From Erigeron canadensis (taxonomy: Eukaryota; Streptophyta; Magnoliopsida; Asterales; Asteraceae), in the NCBI RefSeq assembly GCF_010389155.1, contig NC_057767.1:27871295-27935294 (forward strand): a stretch of 64,000 bases of DNA. Direction: 5' to 3'. This document shows, piece after piece, positions 11,923 to 22,550 of the stretch (within the stretch, counting starts at the first letter, position 1; each line of letters begins with the position of its first letter). The translations under genes and the position numbers were made by a program. Below the pieces are notes generated by a model, which was not told the DNA's origin, did no database searches, and saw only the letters and a program-made list of their open reading frames with translations.

Positions 11923-13790
11923 TTAGAGTGATGCCCGCGCGTTGTAGCAGCGATAGTCTATAACGTGTCAAATGCTGTAACGGTTTATAGCGTTCAATTT
12001 ATTTTTATGAGATGCGTCAATGGAACATCTAACCGTATCTATCATTTTAAAACTAAGTCGCGGATTAGACGCAAGAAATAATGAGGTGCAAAAACTAAGT
12101 TACTGACCATGAAAAATAACCAGGGGAGGAAACATACAATTGTAAGGAAGGAAGCCAGAGCAATTAATAAAAAAAATACTCAAAGTTATAATCTAGTATG
12201 AATATAAAAAATAACATAATTGGTTAATAATTTCGTAATTTATAAAAAGGTAATTATTATTTAAACATTTCGTGATATAATATATGGCAATTAAAATGTT
12301 TTTTCTTATCCGAAGCAATACCTTCACTAATAATTTTAGAGTTAAATGGAGATTTTTTTTATCACAATGGGGTTTCTAGGTAATTGTGATGTTTTTTTAT
12401 TGAGGGTAATTTTGGAATTGCAGGGATAAAGTATGTGAAGGTAGTGTAAATAAATCTATAGTAACTTGTTTCTTTTGTTAATCTTCAAATTTATATTGAA
12501 TTTATTTTTAAATCTTTTCATTGAACTTAAAAGTTAATTAAGGTATTGTATTCTCGTATTTTAAACCATGTTTAATGTACATGAAGAATAAATGTGTCTC
12601 GAAACTTGTTTTGGTAATTTAAATAAAACTCTTTAAATTAATAAATTATTAACCATTAAGTGACTGAATTGATAAATGACTGAATGGATATATAATGTCG
12701 GTATGAATTAAGTCAATACAATTGTTTTTTTTGTTTATTAAGTCAAAAAACAAACATGTCTAATGACTTAATGGATTAGGTATATTTGATTAAGTCATGA
12801 CTGTGTGTATTAAGTCCAAAACAAATGCCACCTAAGTTTGTAAATGTTGTTTGTAACTATATCATTTCTCAATTCTATAAACAACATAAAAGAGAAAAAT
12901 TATTGTGTTAAGTTCTTTATAATTTTATAATTTAATTAAATAATAGTTGTTAAAGAAAACAATGTCAAATATCTTCCCAAGAAAACAATGTCAAATATCT
13001 TCCCAAGTTCCATGTATATCAGTATAAAGGATATACATTATCCTTCACATTCTATACCATCATCAAAAATATCGATACCTGCATGATTGAATAATTGTAA
13101 AGTCTAGACACAAAGAAATTTTGCAAATAAACGATAATACAAAATTAAATTAGAATGGAAAAAAATATTTGCTACTTGTCAACTTGTTTTTTTGACTCGG
13201 CACACAAACTTGCTTTTTGACTCTTGAGATTTTACCCCAATCATATAAAAAGAGATGAAACTTTGAAAAATAAAATTATCATTCAAAAAAAGGTTGGAAA
13301 TCATATTAAATTAACTATATAATTGTAAAAAGAACAATAAAAAGTTATCTAAATATTGACCATTATTGCCGACTTTTATTTTTTTTAATAAATAGCCAAA
13401 CTTGTTAGTGAAAAATATATCTTAATGAATCTAAATGTGTAATGTATGGATTAGATATAATCACATTAAAGTTGAAACCAAATTTTGGTGAAAATAAAAA
13501 AGTCATAAATAATAAACTAAAATACGTAAAATATAATTCCAATGAAAATATAACGATTCCAAATTTAGTTAAAGAATACTTAATTAATAAGTTTGTTTAA
13601 AAGTTTATTTTCACTTTTTTATATATATATTTTCTATTTTTTATATTTTATTTTTATTTATATTTATTTGTTTTATATAAATATAAGATAAAATATTATG
13701 AAAAAGTATGTGTCAATATTTTAACATAGCTTTAGTTTAGAAGAGTGTCTGAATTTACTCAGTTAACTATTGTTTTAATAATTATATAGA
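11923..13790 (-). mobile_element. Non-autonomous Helitron, 1.9 kb, minus strand
   Basis: Read on the minus strand, the 5' end is A then TCTATATAATTATTAAAAC at 13790. The 3' end, after a degenerate hairpin region (CGCTGCTACAACGCGCGGG), is CTAA followed by T at 11923. The A|TC...CTRR|T rule is met. The same 5' sequence occurs near 40735 at the end of another Helitron. No protein is encoded. A direct 26-bp tandem duplication lies inside. Confidence 0.65.
12955..13006 (+). repeat. Exact 26-bp tandem duplication
   Basis: The unit starting GAAAACAATGTCAAATATCT is present twice in immediate succession with no difference, indicating a recent slippage-type duplication within the 11923-13790 Helitron. 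Confidence 0.85.
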
Positions 13791-14118
13791 TATGATTATT
13801 TTTTAGATTTTTACATGTACAAAATACATTCATATTAAGGGCTGAGTTATTTGAGAACTCATATAAAAGAAACTCAAGAATAATTCTGGAACACAGATTT
13901 TTTTCTCTTTCTCTCTCTTCAATTAAATATGGAAATTCATCCAAATCATTCAAAATGTTTTATCTCACTAACTGTAAATTGTTAAACGAAACAAAAAGGA
14001 TGAGTAGTCTTAAAATTTCGTCATCTTTCATTAGAGATCCAATTCGATATACTTTTGATGACTTTTTAATTTTCGTTTTCTTTTTGGTACTTACACATGT
14101 ATAGGTTGAACAAAATTC

Positions 14119-14250
14119 GGAGCGGGTTTCGCCCTTAAGGATATTCATAAACCAAAGCTGGTGGGGGTGATAGGTCATTGAGGGTGATATGTCATAGTGT
14201 GATAGGTCATAGGTGGTGATATATCATAGAGGGTGACCGGTGATGGGGTG
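14119..14250 (+). repeat. GATAGGTCAT minisatellite block
   Basis: About six degenerate copies of GGGTGATAGGTCATxx (12-16 bp spacing) follow a conserved lead GCCCTTAAGGATATTCATAA. The same lead plus minisatellite occurs inverted at 36270-36415, and a short version lies near 17950. Confidence 0.75.
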
Positions 14251-14260
14251 ATCTACTTAA

Positions 14261-14357
14261 CGGGCTCCGCCCTTAACTGTTATGGCTACGTCATGGACTG
14301 ACGGGCTCCGCCCTTGGCCACTATGGCTCCGCCATGGATTAACGGGCTCCGCCCTTA
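14261..14357 (+). repeat. 41-bp tandem repeats of hairpin motifs
   Basis: CGGGCTCCGCCCTT starts at 14261, 14302 and 14343, a 41-bp period. Each full unit also contains ATGGCTCCGCCATGG or a one- or two-base variant. Both motifs are short perfect hairpins with TCC loops, so single-stranded DNA or RNA from here would form alternating stems. Confidence 0.8.
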
Positions 14358-14686
14358 ACCTTCATTGTTGTGTACGTATGTTCATGTATTAATTTACATG
14401 TGAAAACAATGATCCTACACATGTGTAGGTACACAAGTACAAGGGGAAAAAACGAAATTAAAAAGTCGTTAAAAGTATATCGAATTGGATCTCTAATGAA
14501 AGAGGACGAAATTTTAAGACTACCTCTACTTTTTGTTTCGTCTAACGATTTACGGTTTGTGGGATAAATCATTTTGAATAATTTGGATGAATTTTATTAT
14601 TTAATTGAAGAGACCTAAAGATATAAGAAATATGTGATCCAGAATGGTTCTTAAGTTTTTTTTTTTTTAAGAGTTCTTAAATAACT

Positions 14687-16690
14687 TTTACTCTTCATGT
14701 CAATTAGTCTAATGTGTTTCATCGCAATGTAACAGTGTTTTAATTTGAAAGTATAAATTTATGAAAGTTAAATATGAATACGAACGATATGAACTTATTC
14801 AAAATAGGGATTCGTAAGAGGATATCGATTTTGTGTGTAATGCAATGGATAAAAACCGCGAGCAAAGTAATGGAATTTGCATTCAAGATTTTTAAAGACT
14901 AGTCACAAAGGGTAAAATCTAAGCAGAAGTTTGACTTTGATTGGAAAATAGTCTTGTCCACAAGTGGTTTGGAAGGTAGACACTTGTATAAATTGGCCAT
15001 ATCAGTCAAGCCACTATTTTTCAAAATTAATTACTCGAAAATATATACCATACTAGTCCTAATATCCGTACGATATACAGTAGCTATATAAATTATATCA
15101 TAAAAAAAATTCAAATATTCCTCACACATGATCCGTGAGTATGAAATAAATTATGGTTAAAGTAAATCGATTATTAAAGCTAAATTATAATAAGGAGTAA
15201 TGATAAATATAATATATGTTTAGTTGAGATTTGGGATTTACTTAAATTTTTTTGAACCATATCAAAATCAGAACTTGTAATCATAGTAGATCGTGGATGA
15301 TGACAAATAGTCTTGTGATTTCGGATCGTAAACTCAATTTATGAAGTCTTCATTTTAATAACTTATTATAATTTATAATATAAGTAATAGGAGTTGAATA
15401 ATTTAGGAAAAAAAGGAGACAATTTATTAATGACAATATTAAAGTTTATTAATGACAATAGATTTATTAAGTGAAAAGTTAGAATTTAATTCTAATTTTA
15501 ATAAGGAAATTGAATTTTTATACAACTAAATAGTTAAATTAACAAAATAAATAAATTACACGTGTCGATCAAGAAATACACCACATGTCGTTTTAAGAAT
15601 ATGTCAATCATGTTTTAGTTTATTGGTAGATGTCATTACTGCAAGTCATCTAGAAGAACTACGATGACTATCTCTTGCATTGAATTACCGAAAGCTTTTA
15701 GAATGATAGTTCAAATTCCGGTTAACAAGATCAGTTGTTGATCTAGATAATAGATCGCCCTGTAATTAATTTTCGTCCAGATTTTCCATGGAAGTTGTTG
15801 AAATAAGAAAGATTATAGTAAAAAGCTCGCGCAATAATATTCTTAAATATCACACAAGGTGAAAATGGGATTATGCCTTTTGTTTATAACTTGAATTCCA
15901 CTTGGCTTAGTGAAAGAATCTCATTCCTGGCTTAAGGATAACCATCTCAAATCTGGAAAGCTATGATCATTTGAGAATCTCTCATTTTGGCTTAATAGAT
16001 CGCCACTTTTGGTTATTTGGACTATTAATTAAACATTAAATTACTATATAAAGAACATTCTGCATAATTAAAGGGAAATAGGCATATAAGCATATTTTTT
16101 AATCTTTTCAATATTACTCATATATTATTAATGGCAACTTACCAGAAATGTCAAAATTGAAAAGACTAGCTCGGATAGTTTAAGGGGTCGAATACTCATT
16201 TTCTAACCCCAATAGATCTAAATATCTAATAAATACTTTTCTCTTCCTAATCCTTCATCCTTATATCTTCAACCTTATAGTTGTCTAGTATCATTGCAAG
16301 TATTATTTCTTCATCCTTGTAGTTGTCTAGTATCATTACAAGTATATTAATTGCAATATACAATCGTAATATATAGGTTGGTCACACAACTAATTAATTT
16401 CTATCATGGACATGTATTTTGAGATTATAGTACTTAATTAATTAACAAGCGTTAGTTCAAGCTCCTATTACTCTATCCCCATCGGTGACATCTTTAATTC
16501 TATAGTCGATGTGTCCTTTTTGTAGGTGTCTAGCAAACACCGTTAGTTCTCTTTATTCGGGGGCATTTGTGGCAGATTTGTCCTGTCAACATGACGTAAT
16601 TTGTATATTTTTTTTTTTTTTTAAAGTTAAATTTCGATTAAGACATGTGTTAGAGACAATTTTGACTAGCGATTTGTTATACCTTCAATC
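14687..16690. other. Intergenic DNA, no gene seen
   Basis: AT-rich sequence without a recognisable gene. Near 16265-16345 there is an imperfect direct repeat (TAGTTGTCTAGTATCATT twice, about 50 bp apart). Confidence 0.55.
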
Positions 16691-16905
16691 CACTCCTTAT
16701 GGAAAAGGATGAAGATCCTCTAAAGTTACTTGTAACTTTATACGTAATTAAAGTTAGAAGCATCTTGACCCTTGAATTAAAATCAAAAGTCAAGATTCAA
16801 AGATCATCATTGAATCTTGACCCTTGATTTTAATTGAAGGATTAAGATTACTAACTTTACTAATAACGTTAGTTATAGCTTTAGAGAATCCTTATCCGTG
16901 GAGTT
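16691..16905. mobile_element. MITE with imperfect inverted arms
   Basis: The left end carries CTCCTTATGGAAAAGGATGA and CCTCTAAAGTTA; the right end read backwards gives CTCCACGGATAAGGATTCTC and TAAAGCTATAACTAACG. The centre contains an inverted pair of TCTTGACCCTTGA. The element is about 215 bp. Superfamily unknown. Confidence 0.5.
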
Positions 16906-17386
16906 GGTTATGATGTAATTTGTACTATATTCGTATTTTCAGTTAATTGTCGAAAACTTGTTTTTAAATGCAATTTGGCCGTTATGAGAAAAATCTAAAT
17001 TGATGCTCTTAAACTTTTTCATTTTTGAGAATCAAGGGGAATTAAATATGAGATACTTCAATAAAAAAAACCGCAAAGAGAATGACATTTTTGTATTGAT
17101 TTTATTGTGCATCGGTTTGTTAGGTAACAACGAAAAGGCTAGGTAATAAGGTAAACATATATATTCAAGTATGATTATAGAATAATGTGTCAACTTATGT
17201 TCCACATAGTTAGGCCATGCTATTTAATGGCATCATTATTTTGACAAATGATAGCCGTCACGAATGGTAGAAAACGTTATGCATTATTCTAAAAATATGA
17301 TTTAACATATCTTTAGAAACTATTGCAAAGTTGACTTCTAACTTTTTAGCACCAATAATTTTTTTTTGTAAAAATTGATTCAATTA

Positions 17387-17738
17387 AAGGGGTGTTTGGT
17401 ACAATGGAATGGAAAGAGTGGAAAGAGAATAAGAAAGACTTTTCATGTTTGGTTGCAATGGAGAATGAGAAAGAGAATCGAGAAGTGGGAATCGATTCCA
17501 TTCTCTCAATTCTCTATAAAATGTAGAGAATTGATAAGAATGAAATTTTTTTTGTTTAGTGATGTTATATATATTAAATTTAATTATTATTCAAAATTTT
17601 GTATTTTTGGTATACTCATTCTCTGTTTGTACTAAACGACAGAATCCATTCTCTTTCCAAACACTCATTCTTTTTCCCATTATATTTATTCTCTATTACA
17701 TTTTCATTCTCTTTTATTCACTCCTACCAAACACCCCG
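17387..17738 (+). mobile_element. Tourist-like MITE (GGGGTGTTTGGTA family)
   Basis: The ends are AAGGGGTGTTTGGTACAATG and CTCCTACCAAACACCCCG, flanked on both sides by TTA, the PIF/Harbinger 3-bp TSD. The body has many GAGAATGA/TTCTCATTC blocks in opposing orientation. A second copy in the opposite orientation is at 51575-51939. Confidence 0.75.
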
Positions 17739-17906
17739 TTATAAAATCTCGGAAATATATAACCAATTAAGAGCTCTCCAAAATTGAAAGTCTTAACCGA
17801 CTGGATCGAGCATAAACAAACCTCATAAGCGGTCCTGGATCAGTAGAGAATACAAAATCATTAACCCTTAAAATATGTATATGTAAACTTCAAAACTATA
17901 ACATAA

Positions 17907-18287
17907 CGAGAGCAAGTACCCGCGTGTTGCGGAGGTGAGATGGTGGGGTTGATAGGTCATAGAGTGTGATAGCCAAATACCTTAGCCGTATGGGCTCCGC
18001 CCTCAGATTTAAAAATTCGTCGAAAGTAATGAAAGAACATGAAATTTTAAGAACACCCATATAATTTTTATAATTTATCGATGTACGGTTTTTGAGATAA
18101 AAGATTTTGAATAAATTGGAAGAATAAATGATTTATGGGGAGACAGAAAAAAAAATGATTGGTTAAGATTTGAGGAGAGAGAAAATGTGTTAGGTAAATA
18201 TATAATTGATATATGGGCATTTTGGGAAAATAAATGTTGAAACTTAAAATGTAAACAGGAGAGATTTGCTTTATAATATAGTATAGA
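17907..18287 (-). mobile_element. Mini-Helitron, 381 bp, minus strand
   Basis: On the minus strand it starts A then TCTATACTATATTATAAAGC and ends with the hairpin CCGCAACACGCGG, a spacer and CTCG followed by T. The CTCG terminus differs from canonical CTRR and is shared with the 52149-52369 element. The 3' part carries two GATAGGTCAT-like units and a GGGCTCCGCCCT motif. The middle matches the arms of the 13845-14686 palindrome. Confidence 0.72.
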
Positions 18288-19738
18288 TTAATACAAAAAT
18301 ATATTCAGCTAATTAAAATCATTTTAAGCGTGAAACTAGTGAGTCATTATAAAGATGAGACTACTTGAAAATTGTGTGGATTATATTGTTGTTGGATTTG
18401 AAACAATATTTTTTGTTTTAAAATACTTGATGTTCTTGATAATATTCTTGTTGTCGTTGTTGTTAGTGTTTGAAATTCTAATTAAGAACAATAACAATAG
18501 GGAAAACAGCTCTGAAAACCGGGCACGAAGCTATGAATATAGCAAAAACTTGTTGCAGGTTTCTTAATTTGGTGTTGCAAGGACATATCCTCACTACAGG
18601 CTCTTTCGAGGACATTTTGTATTGAATAAAAGAAAAAAAAAAAAAAATTGGATTCATGTCCCCCGAACCCATGTATAACAAATTAACAAGAAACGTACAT
18701 TATGTTGTAGTTGGATGCTTAGCCCAATTATGTATAAGCCCAGCAGAAATGGCATAAGCCTAAGCCCTAAGGTGGTGTTTGTGACTTTGTGTTGCACTTA
18801 ATTGACTTGATGCTAAATCTCTTGGCTAAGTCACACACAAAGGTGTTTGTTTACTGCTTAATTAAAAGGTATCGGCTGTCTATATATAAACTACTACTAC
18901 TACAACTTCTAGGTTTCAAGATCATAAAAATCGTAGTCTATTATTGCTAGTTCTAAATTTATATGTAGACTTTTGTCAACTTTTCTAATTTCGTTATACA
19001 ACTTGTAGGTCTTGGAGATTTAAAACGAAACCAATTTTACTTTGATGCAAACGTGCATAATATCTATTTATGGCGATCTCGGTGGTTTAGATTCCCCAAG
19101 ACTATTCTATACTCTTTCTCGGACTTGTTTCCTTGTTGGTTACTTTTGATGGACTGCCCTTAGTTAATTGGGCTTGGAATAAGCCTATTAGGGCTAGTGC
19201 TATCTTGTATTAATGCTTGATATCTCGGCTTGAACAGTTATGGGCTATTGTGAACCTCTCTACGAATTTAAATATGTTCATTTTCTCTCCTTCGTCTCAA
19301 CCTTAAACAATGAGCAGTCGTTAAATTACTTAATCATGTAAAATATTTAATTGTATTCCTATAATTTATACCATCATTCATATTTATCTTATTTAGTTAA
19401 ACCTTTTATTTATGTAATCATTTCTTTCTTATTTCTTTTTTTTTTATAGTATATTAACATATATATTTTAATTTTTAATTATGAAAATAGCAAACATGTC
19501 TTATAAAAACAAATGAACTGTTTAATAATTTACAATACAGACACAATGAAAATTTTTATTGAAAATATTTTTCCCAAAAAGAGAAATGTAACAAATTAAG
19601 TCATTTTTCAACTAATAAACCGCCTCCAATAACTATTATAAAAGATCGTAATAGATGGTCAGATGTCACTAGTTGAAAATATTTGATCCTGTTTGTATTG
19701 CATAAGCATGCACTCTACTAGTTCTAGCTAAAACCTAT
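18288..19738. other. Intergenic DNA, no gene seen
   Basis: No protein-like frame was recognised. Around 18765-18885 a segment with GGTGGTGTTTGTGACTTTG and a later CACACAAAGGTGTTTGT looks like a worn MITE. The remainder is AT-rich. Confidence 0.45.
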
Positions 19739-19958
19739 GGGGTGTTTGAGAATAGTGATTATTAAAGTACATGCATTTTTGGTTGTTGATTAGTTTAATT
19801 AATAGCCGATAAATAATGTCATGCGCTTTTCAAAAAAGTATTTATATGTTTATCTCATAAATAAATAACATTTGGAATTAAGCAAGTAGACAAACACTTA
19901 TTTTTAAAAAATTATTACATATGTTTTGAAATAAGGGTAAGAAATACAAAACACCCCC
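19739..19958. mobile_element. MITE with GGGGTGTTTG-type ends
   Basis: It starts GGGGTGTTTGAGAATAG and ends AAATACAAAACACCCCC, about 220 bp, AT-rich and non-coding. It belongs to the same general end class as the 17387 and 51575 elements but its body is unrelated. The TSD is not clear. Confidence 0.5.
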
Positions 19959-21761
19959 TAATGATGATATTTTTGCAAAAGAAAATAATAAAATAGAGCC
20001 AATTGATTATGACAAGTATTTTCTTAGAAAGAATGATAGAATTTGAGTGATATGATCTTAATGAGTAGAGTATGATCAAGTGCTTGAATTGATTAGGGTA
20101 ATATAATAATTAAACTAATCTTAAAACAAACATCATGTGAGAATCAATGAAGAAAGAAAACATGCCATAATAACGTAACTACATGAGCTAAATAATGTCA
20201 CTCCCATTTCAAAAGTTATCATGTGTTATTCAGATTTAATTGATAAAATGTCCCACACTTGGCAAACATTAAGCAGCATCCCAGGTCAAAGAAAGTGAAA
20301 TTATAAGTTGAAATATGCATGATGATGATCTATCATGGATGTTATGATGCTAATAATCATGATTTGGTATGATGAAAGAAGAAAGCATGGCAAATCTCTA
20401 CTCATTTTGTCTCTGCAAACAAAGAATCCTTGTATTGCTAGGGTTTGCATGAGATGTCCTTTCCAATCATCTTTTGGAAACAACAAAAGAACTATATATG
20501 TTTTTTTAGCCCTTTCCTAAAGCCTCTATATTGCTTGATTTTTTTCTTTAAAAAACCTAGGATTCAAATAAACCAAATATTTAATTACTTGATCTGTTGT
20601 AAACTTATGATAATTCTCTACCTTTCGAATTTCAATTTCTAACTATGAAGATGTCTTTCTTGGTATGACATAATCGTTGGGCAAAAGTTACCATTATATT
20701 CTCCACTAGAACAAGTATATATATATTTGGTTTAAGGAGTATTTGTAAAGGAGATCTTAGCTAGGTTCGATAACTATAAGGTAAAATTTTTGAAGGTGTT
20801 CAGAGAAATATTTGGAAACGATCATGGGATACCCCCATTTGATCGCATACATTTGATTCAAAAAGACTCATGTTAAACTACTTGGATGACCTAAATAGGA
20901 AAGACATATATCTAATTCAAAAAGACTCGTATTAAACGCTATGTTTGTTTTTTGTCTAGCGTAATCCTTAAATTACAAAAAAAAATAGAGTGGGAATCAT
21001 ATTTCGTAGACATGAATAAAAACATGAAGATTATGAAGTCAACTATATAATAAATATTATAAATAATATATAGAATAAAAAAAATAAAACATTTATATGG
21101 TTTATTCAGATTAACCAAAAAAACAACTTACCCATAACCCAAACCAATTAAGTTAAAATGGGTTTCGTTTACCGAATAATGAATCTGAAACCCGAATAAC
21201 CCAATACATATAACCCAAAACTCATTCGGATTAACTTAAATTTGAGTATGGTTTTTTCAACACCCTTTCCCTACTTTATGCCATCTTAATCATTTCAAAT
21301 TAACTTAAATTTTATTACTTGATATGTTTTAAATTTCTTTAGTTATTGATCATACCGGTTATGCCATGTCTTAATATATCTCACTCCGATATTGATGGTT
21401 CTCAAAAGCTATATATAACATTACAAGAGTTGATCACCTTTTATAAAGGTTGCCTTGATCGAGTACCTTGATATGATCATTATAATGATGGTTAGCAACA
21501 AGCCAAGAGAGCACTTTAATTTGGGCTTCTTTGGTCGATCACAACTTACATGTCACTTGTTTCACCCTTTTGACCATTATCCTTTATATGGTTGACCATC
21601 CGTTTTAGAAAATTTGATTAATCGTCTCTACTCCAGTATTTTGAGAGAACAATTTAATTTTTTTTCTTTAAAGATAAATACAACGACTTAGAAAACTACA
21701 TATAAAATGATTTAAAGAAACAAACTAATCAATACTACATAAACGTTCTAGGTCAAAAACT
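19959..21761. other. Intergenic DNA, no gene seen
   Basis: No gene recognised. At about 21120-21240 there is a run of degenerate AACCC(A/G)AA units, one of several such blocks in the window. Confidence 0.5.
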
Positions 21762-22056
21762 CACTACAAACAATGTTGCATTTGTTCACACTTTTAGGTA
21801 AGTGTGTACAAATTAAAAATTTTGTCACAGTGTGTAGAAATATATTGAATTAAAAGTGTGTGGAAATTTCTACACACTTTTTTACACACTAAAAAGTGTG
21901 TAGAAATAAAAGTTCACACTTTTTAGTGTGAACTTTCATAATTATTTTGTCACACCTCATTTGTTCACGGTAACTAAAACACTAAAAAGCGTGATAAAAT
22001 TTTAGTTTGTACACACTCACCTAAAAGTGTGAACAAATAAAATATAATTTGTAGTG
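21762..22056. mobile_element. Mini CACTA-type element, 295 bp
   Basis: The ends are CACTACAAACAATG and ATATAATTTGTAGTG, the CACTA/En-Spm signature. The subterminal region is packed with AAAAGTGTG and its complement in both orientations, as expected for subterminal transposase binding sites. Flanking triplets are ACT and ACC, one base short of a perfect 3-bp TSD. Confidence 0.75.
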
Positions 22057-22495
22057 ACCGTTTTATTATAGGATTTACCACTTATTACTATTCACAACTA
22101 TGCAGATTAATGAATCTTTCTTTAAACGGAAAACTAAGATAATGTCAAGTACTCTATTATGATTGAAGTGGTATGTGCAATCTGACCACAATTCAAAACG
22201 CATGAAACCAATAACTCATTTAACTCAATGTCGATTAATTTTTCCGATTAATGTATAACAAAATTAAGTGGTAATGGTAATAATAATAGTAATTAATGAG
22301 AAGAATATGTAATATTTTACTTTTAAAAGGATTATATATAGTATCATGAAAACAAAATATCACCAAACCAAATGATTATGCCGAGACCACCTTTGTTCAA
22401 ACATTGAATATTTATTGCACATAACTTATGAAGAAAGATGTCTCTCTTGAAACTCCCCTTTCAATAAATATACACACATATCATAACCTTCCCTT

Positions 22496-22502
22496 TATAA
22501 AA
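22496..22502 (+). promoter_or_regulatory. TATA box of the HD-Zip gene
   Basis: TATAAAA at 22496-22502 lies 49 bases before the start codon at 22551, leaving a very short predicted leader. Position and sequence fit a plant TATA box; the transcription start is not known. Confidence 0.5.
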
Positions 22503-22550
22503 GTTTCTTACATATCATTAGAGATTTCTAAAAAGAGAAATTAAGAAAGA

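Larger units (their letters stand above)
13845..14686. mobile_element. Large palindromic (fold-back) element, 0.84 kb
   Basis: The outer ends are AGTTATTTGAGAACTC at 13845 and GAGTTCTTAAATAACT ending at 14686. The arms are inverted copies over about 200 bases: the translation of the left arm on the minus strand (IGSLMKDDEILRL) nearly equals that of the right arm on the plus strand (IGSLMKEDEILRL), although neither is a known protein. The centre holds a GATAGGTCAT-type minisatellite and GC-rich hairpin repeats. Arm sequence is shared with the 17907-18287 Helitron, so this may be a head-to-head Helitron derivative. No clear TSD was found. Confidence 0.6.

Noticed and set aside
13960..14567. Two opposite frames with the shared peptide IGSLMK(D/E)DEILRL
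   Set aside because: Similarity comes from inverted DNA arms of a fold-back element; no protein family matches and neither has a gene structure.
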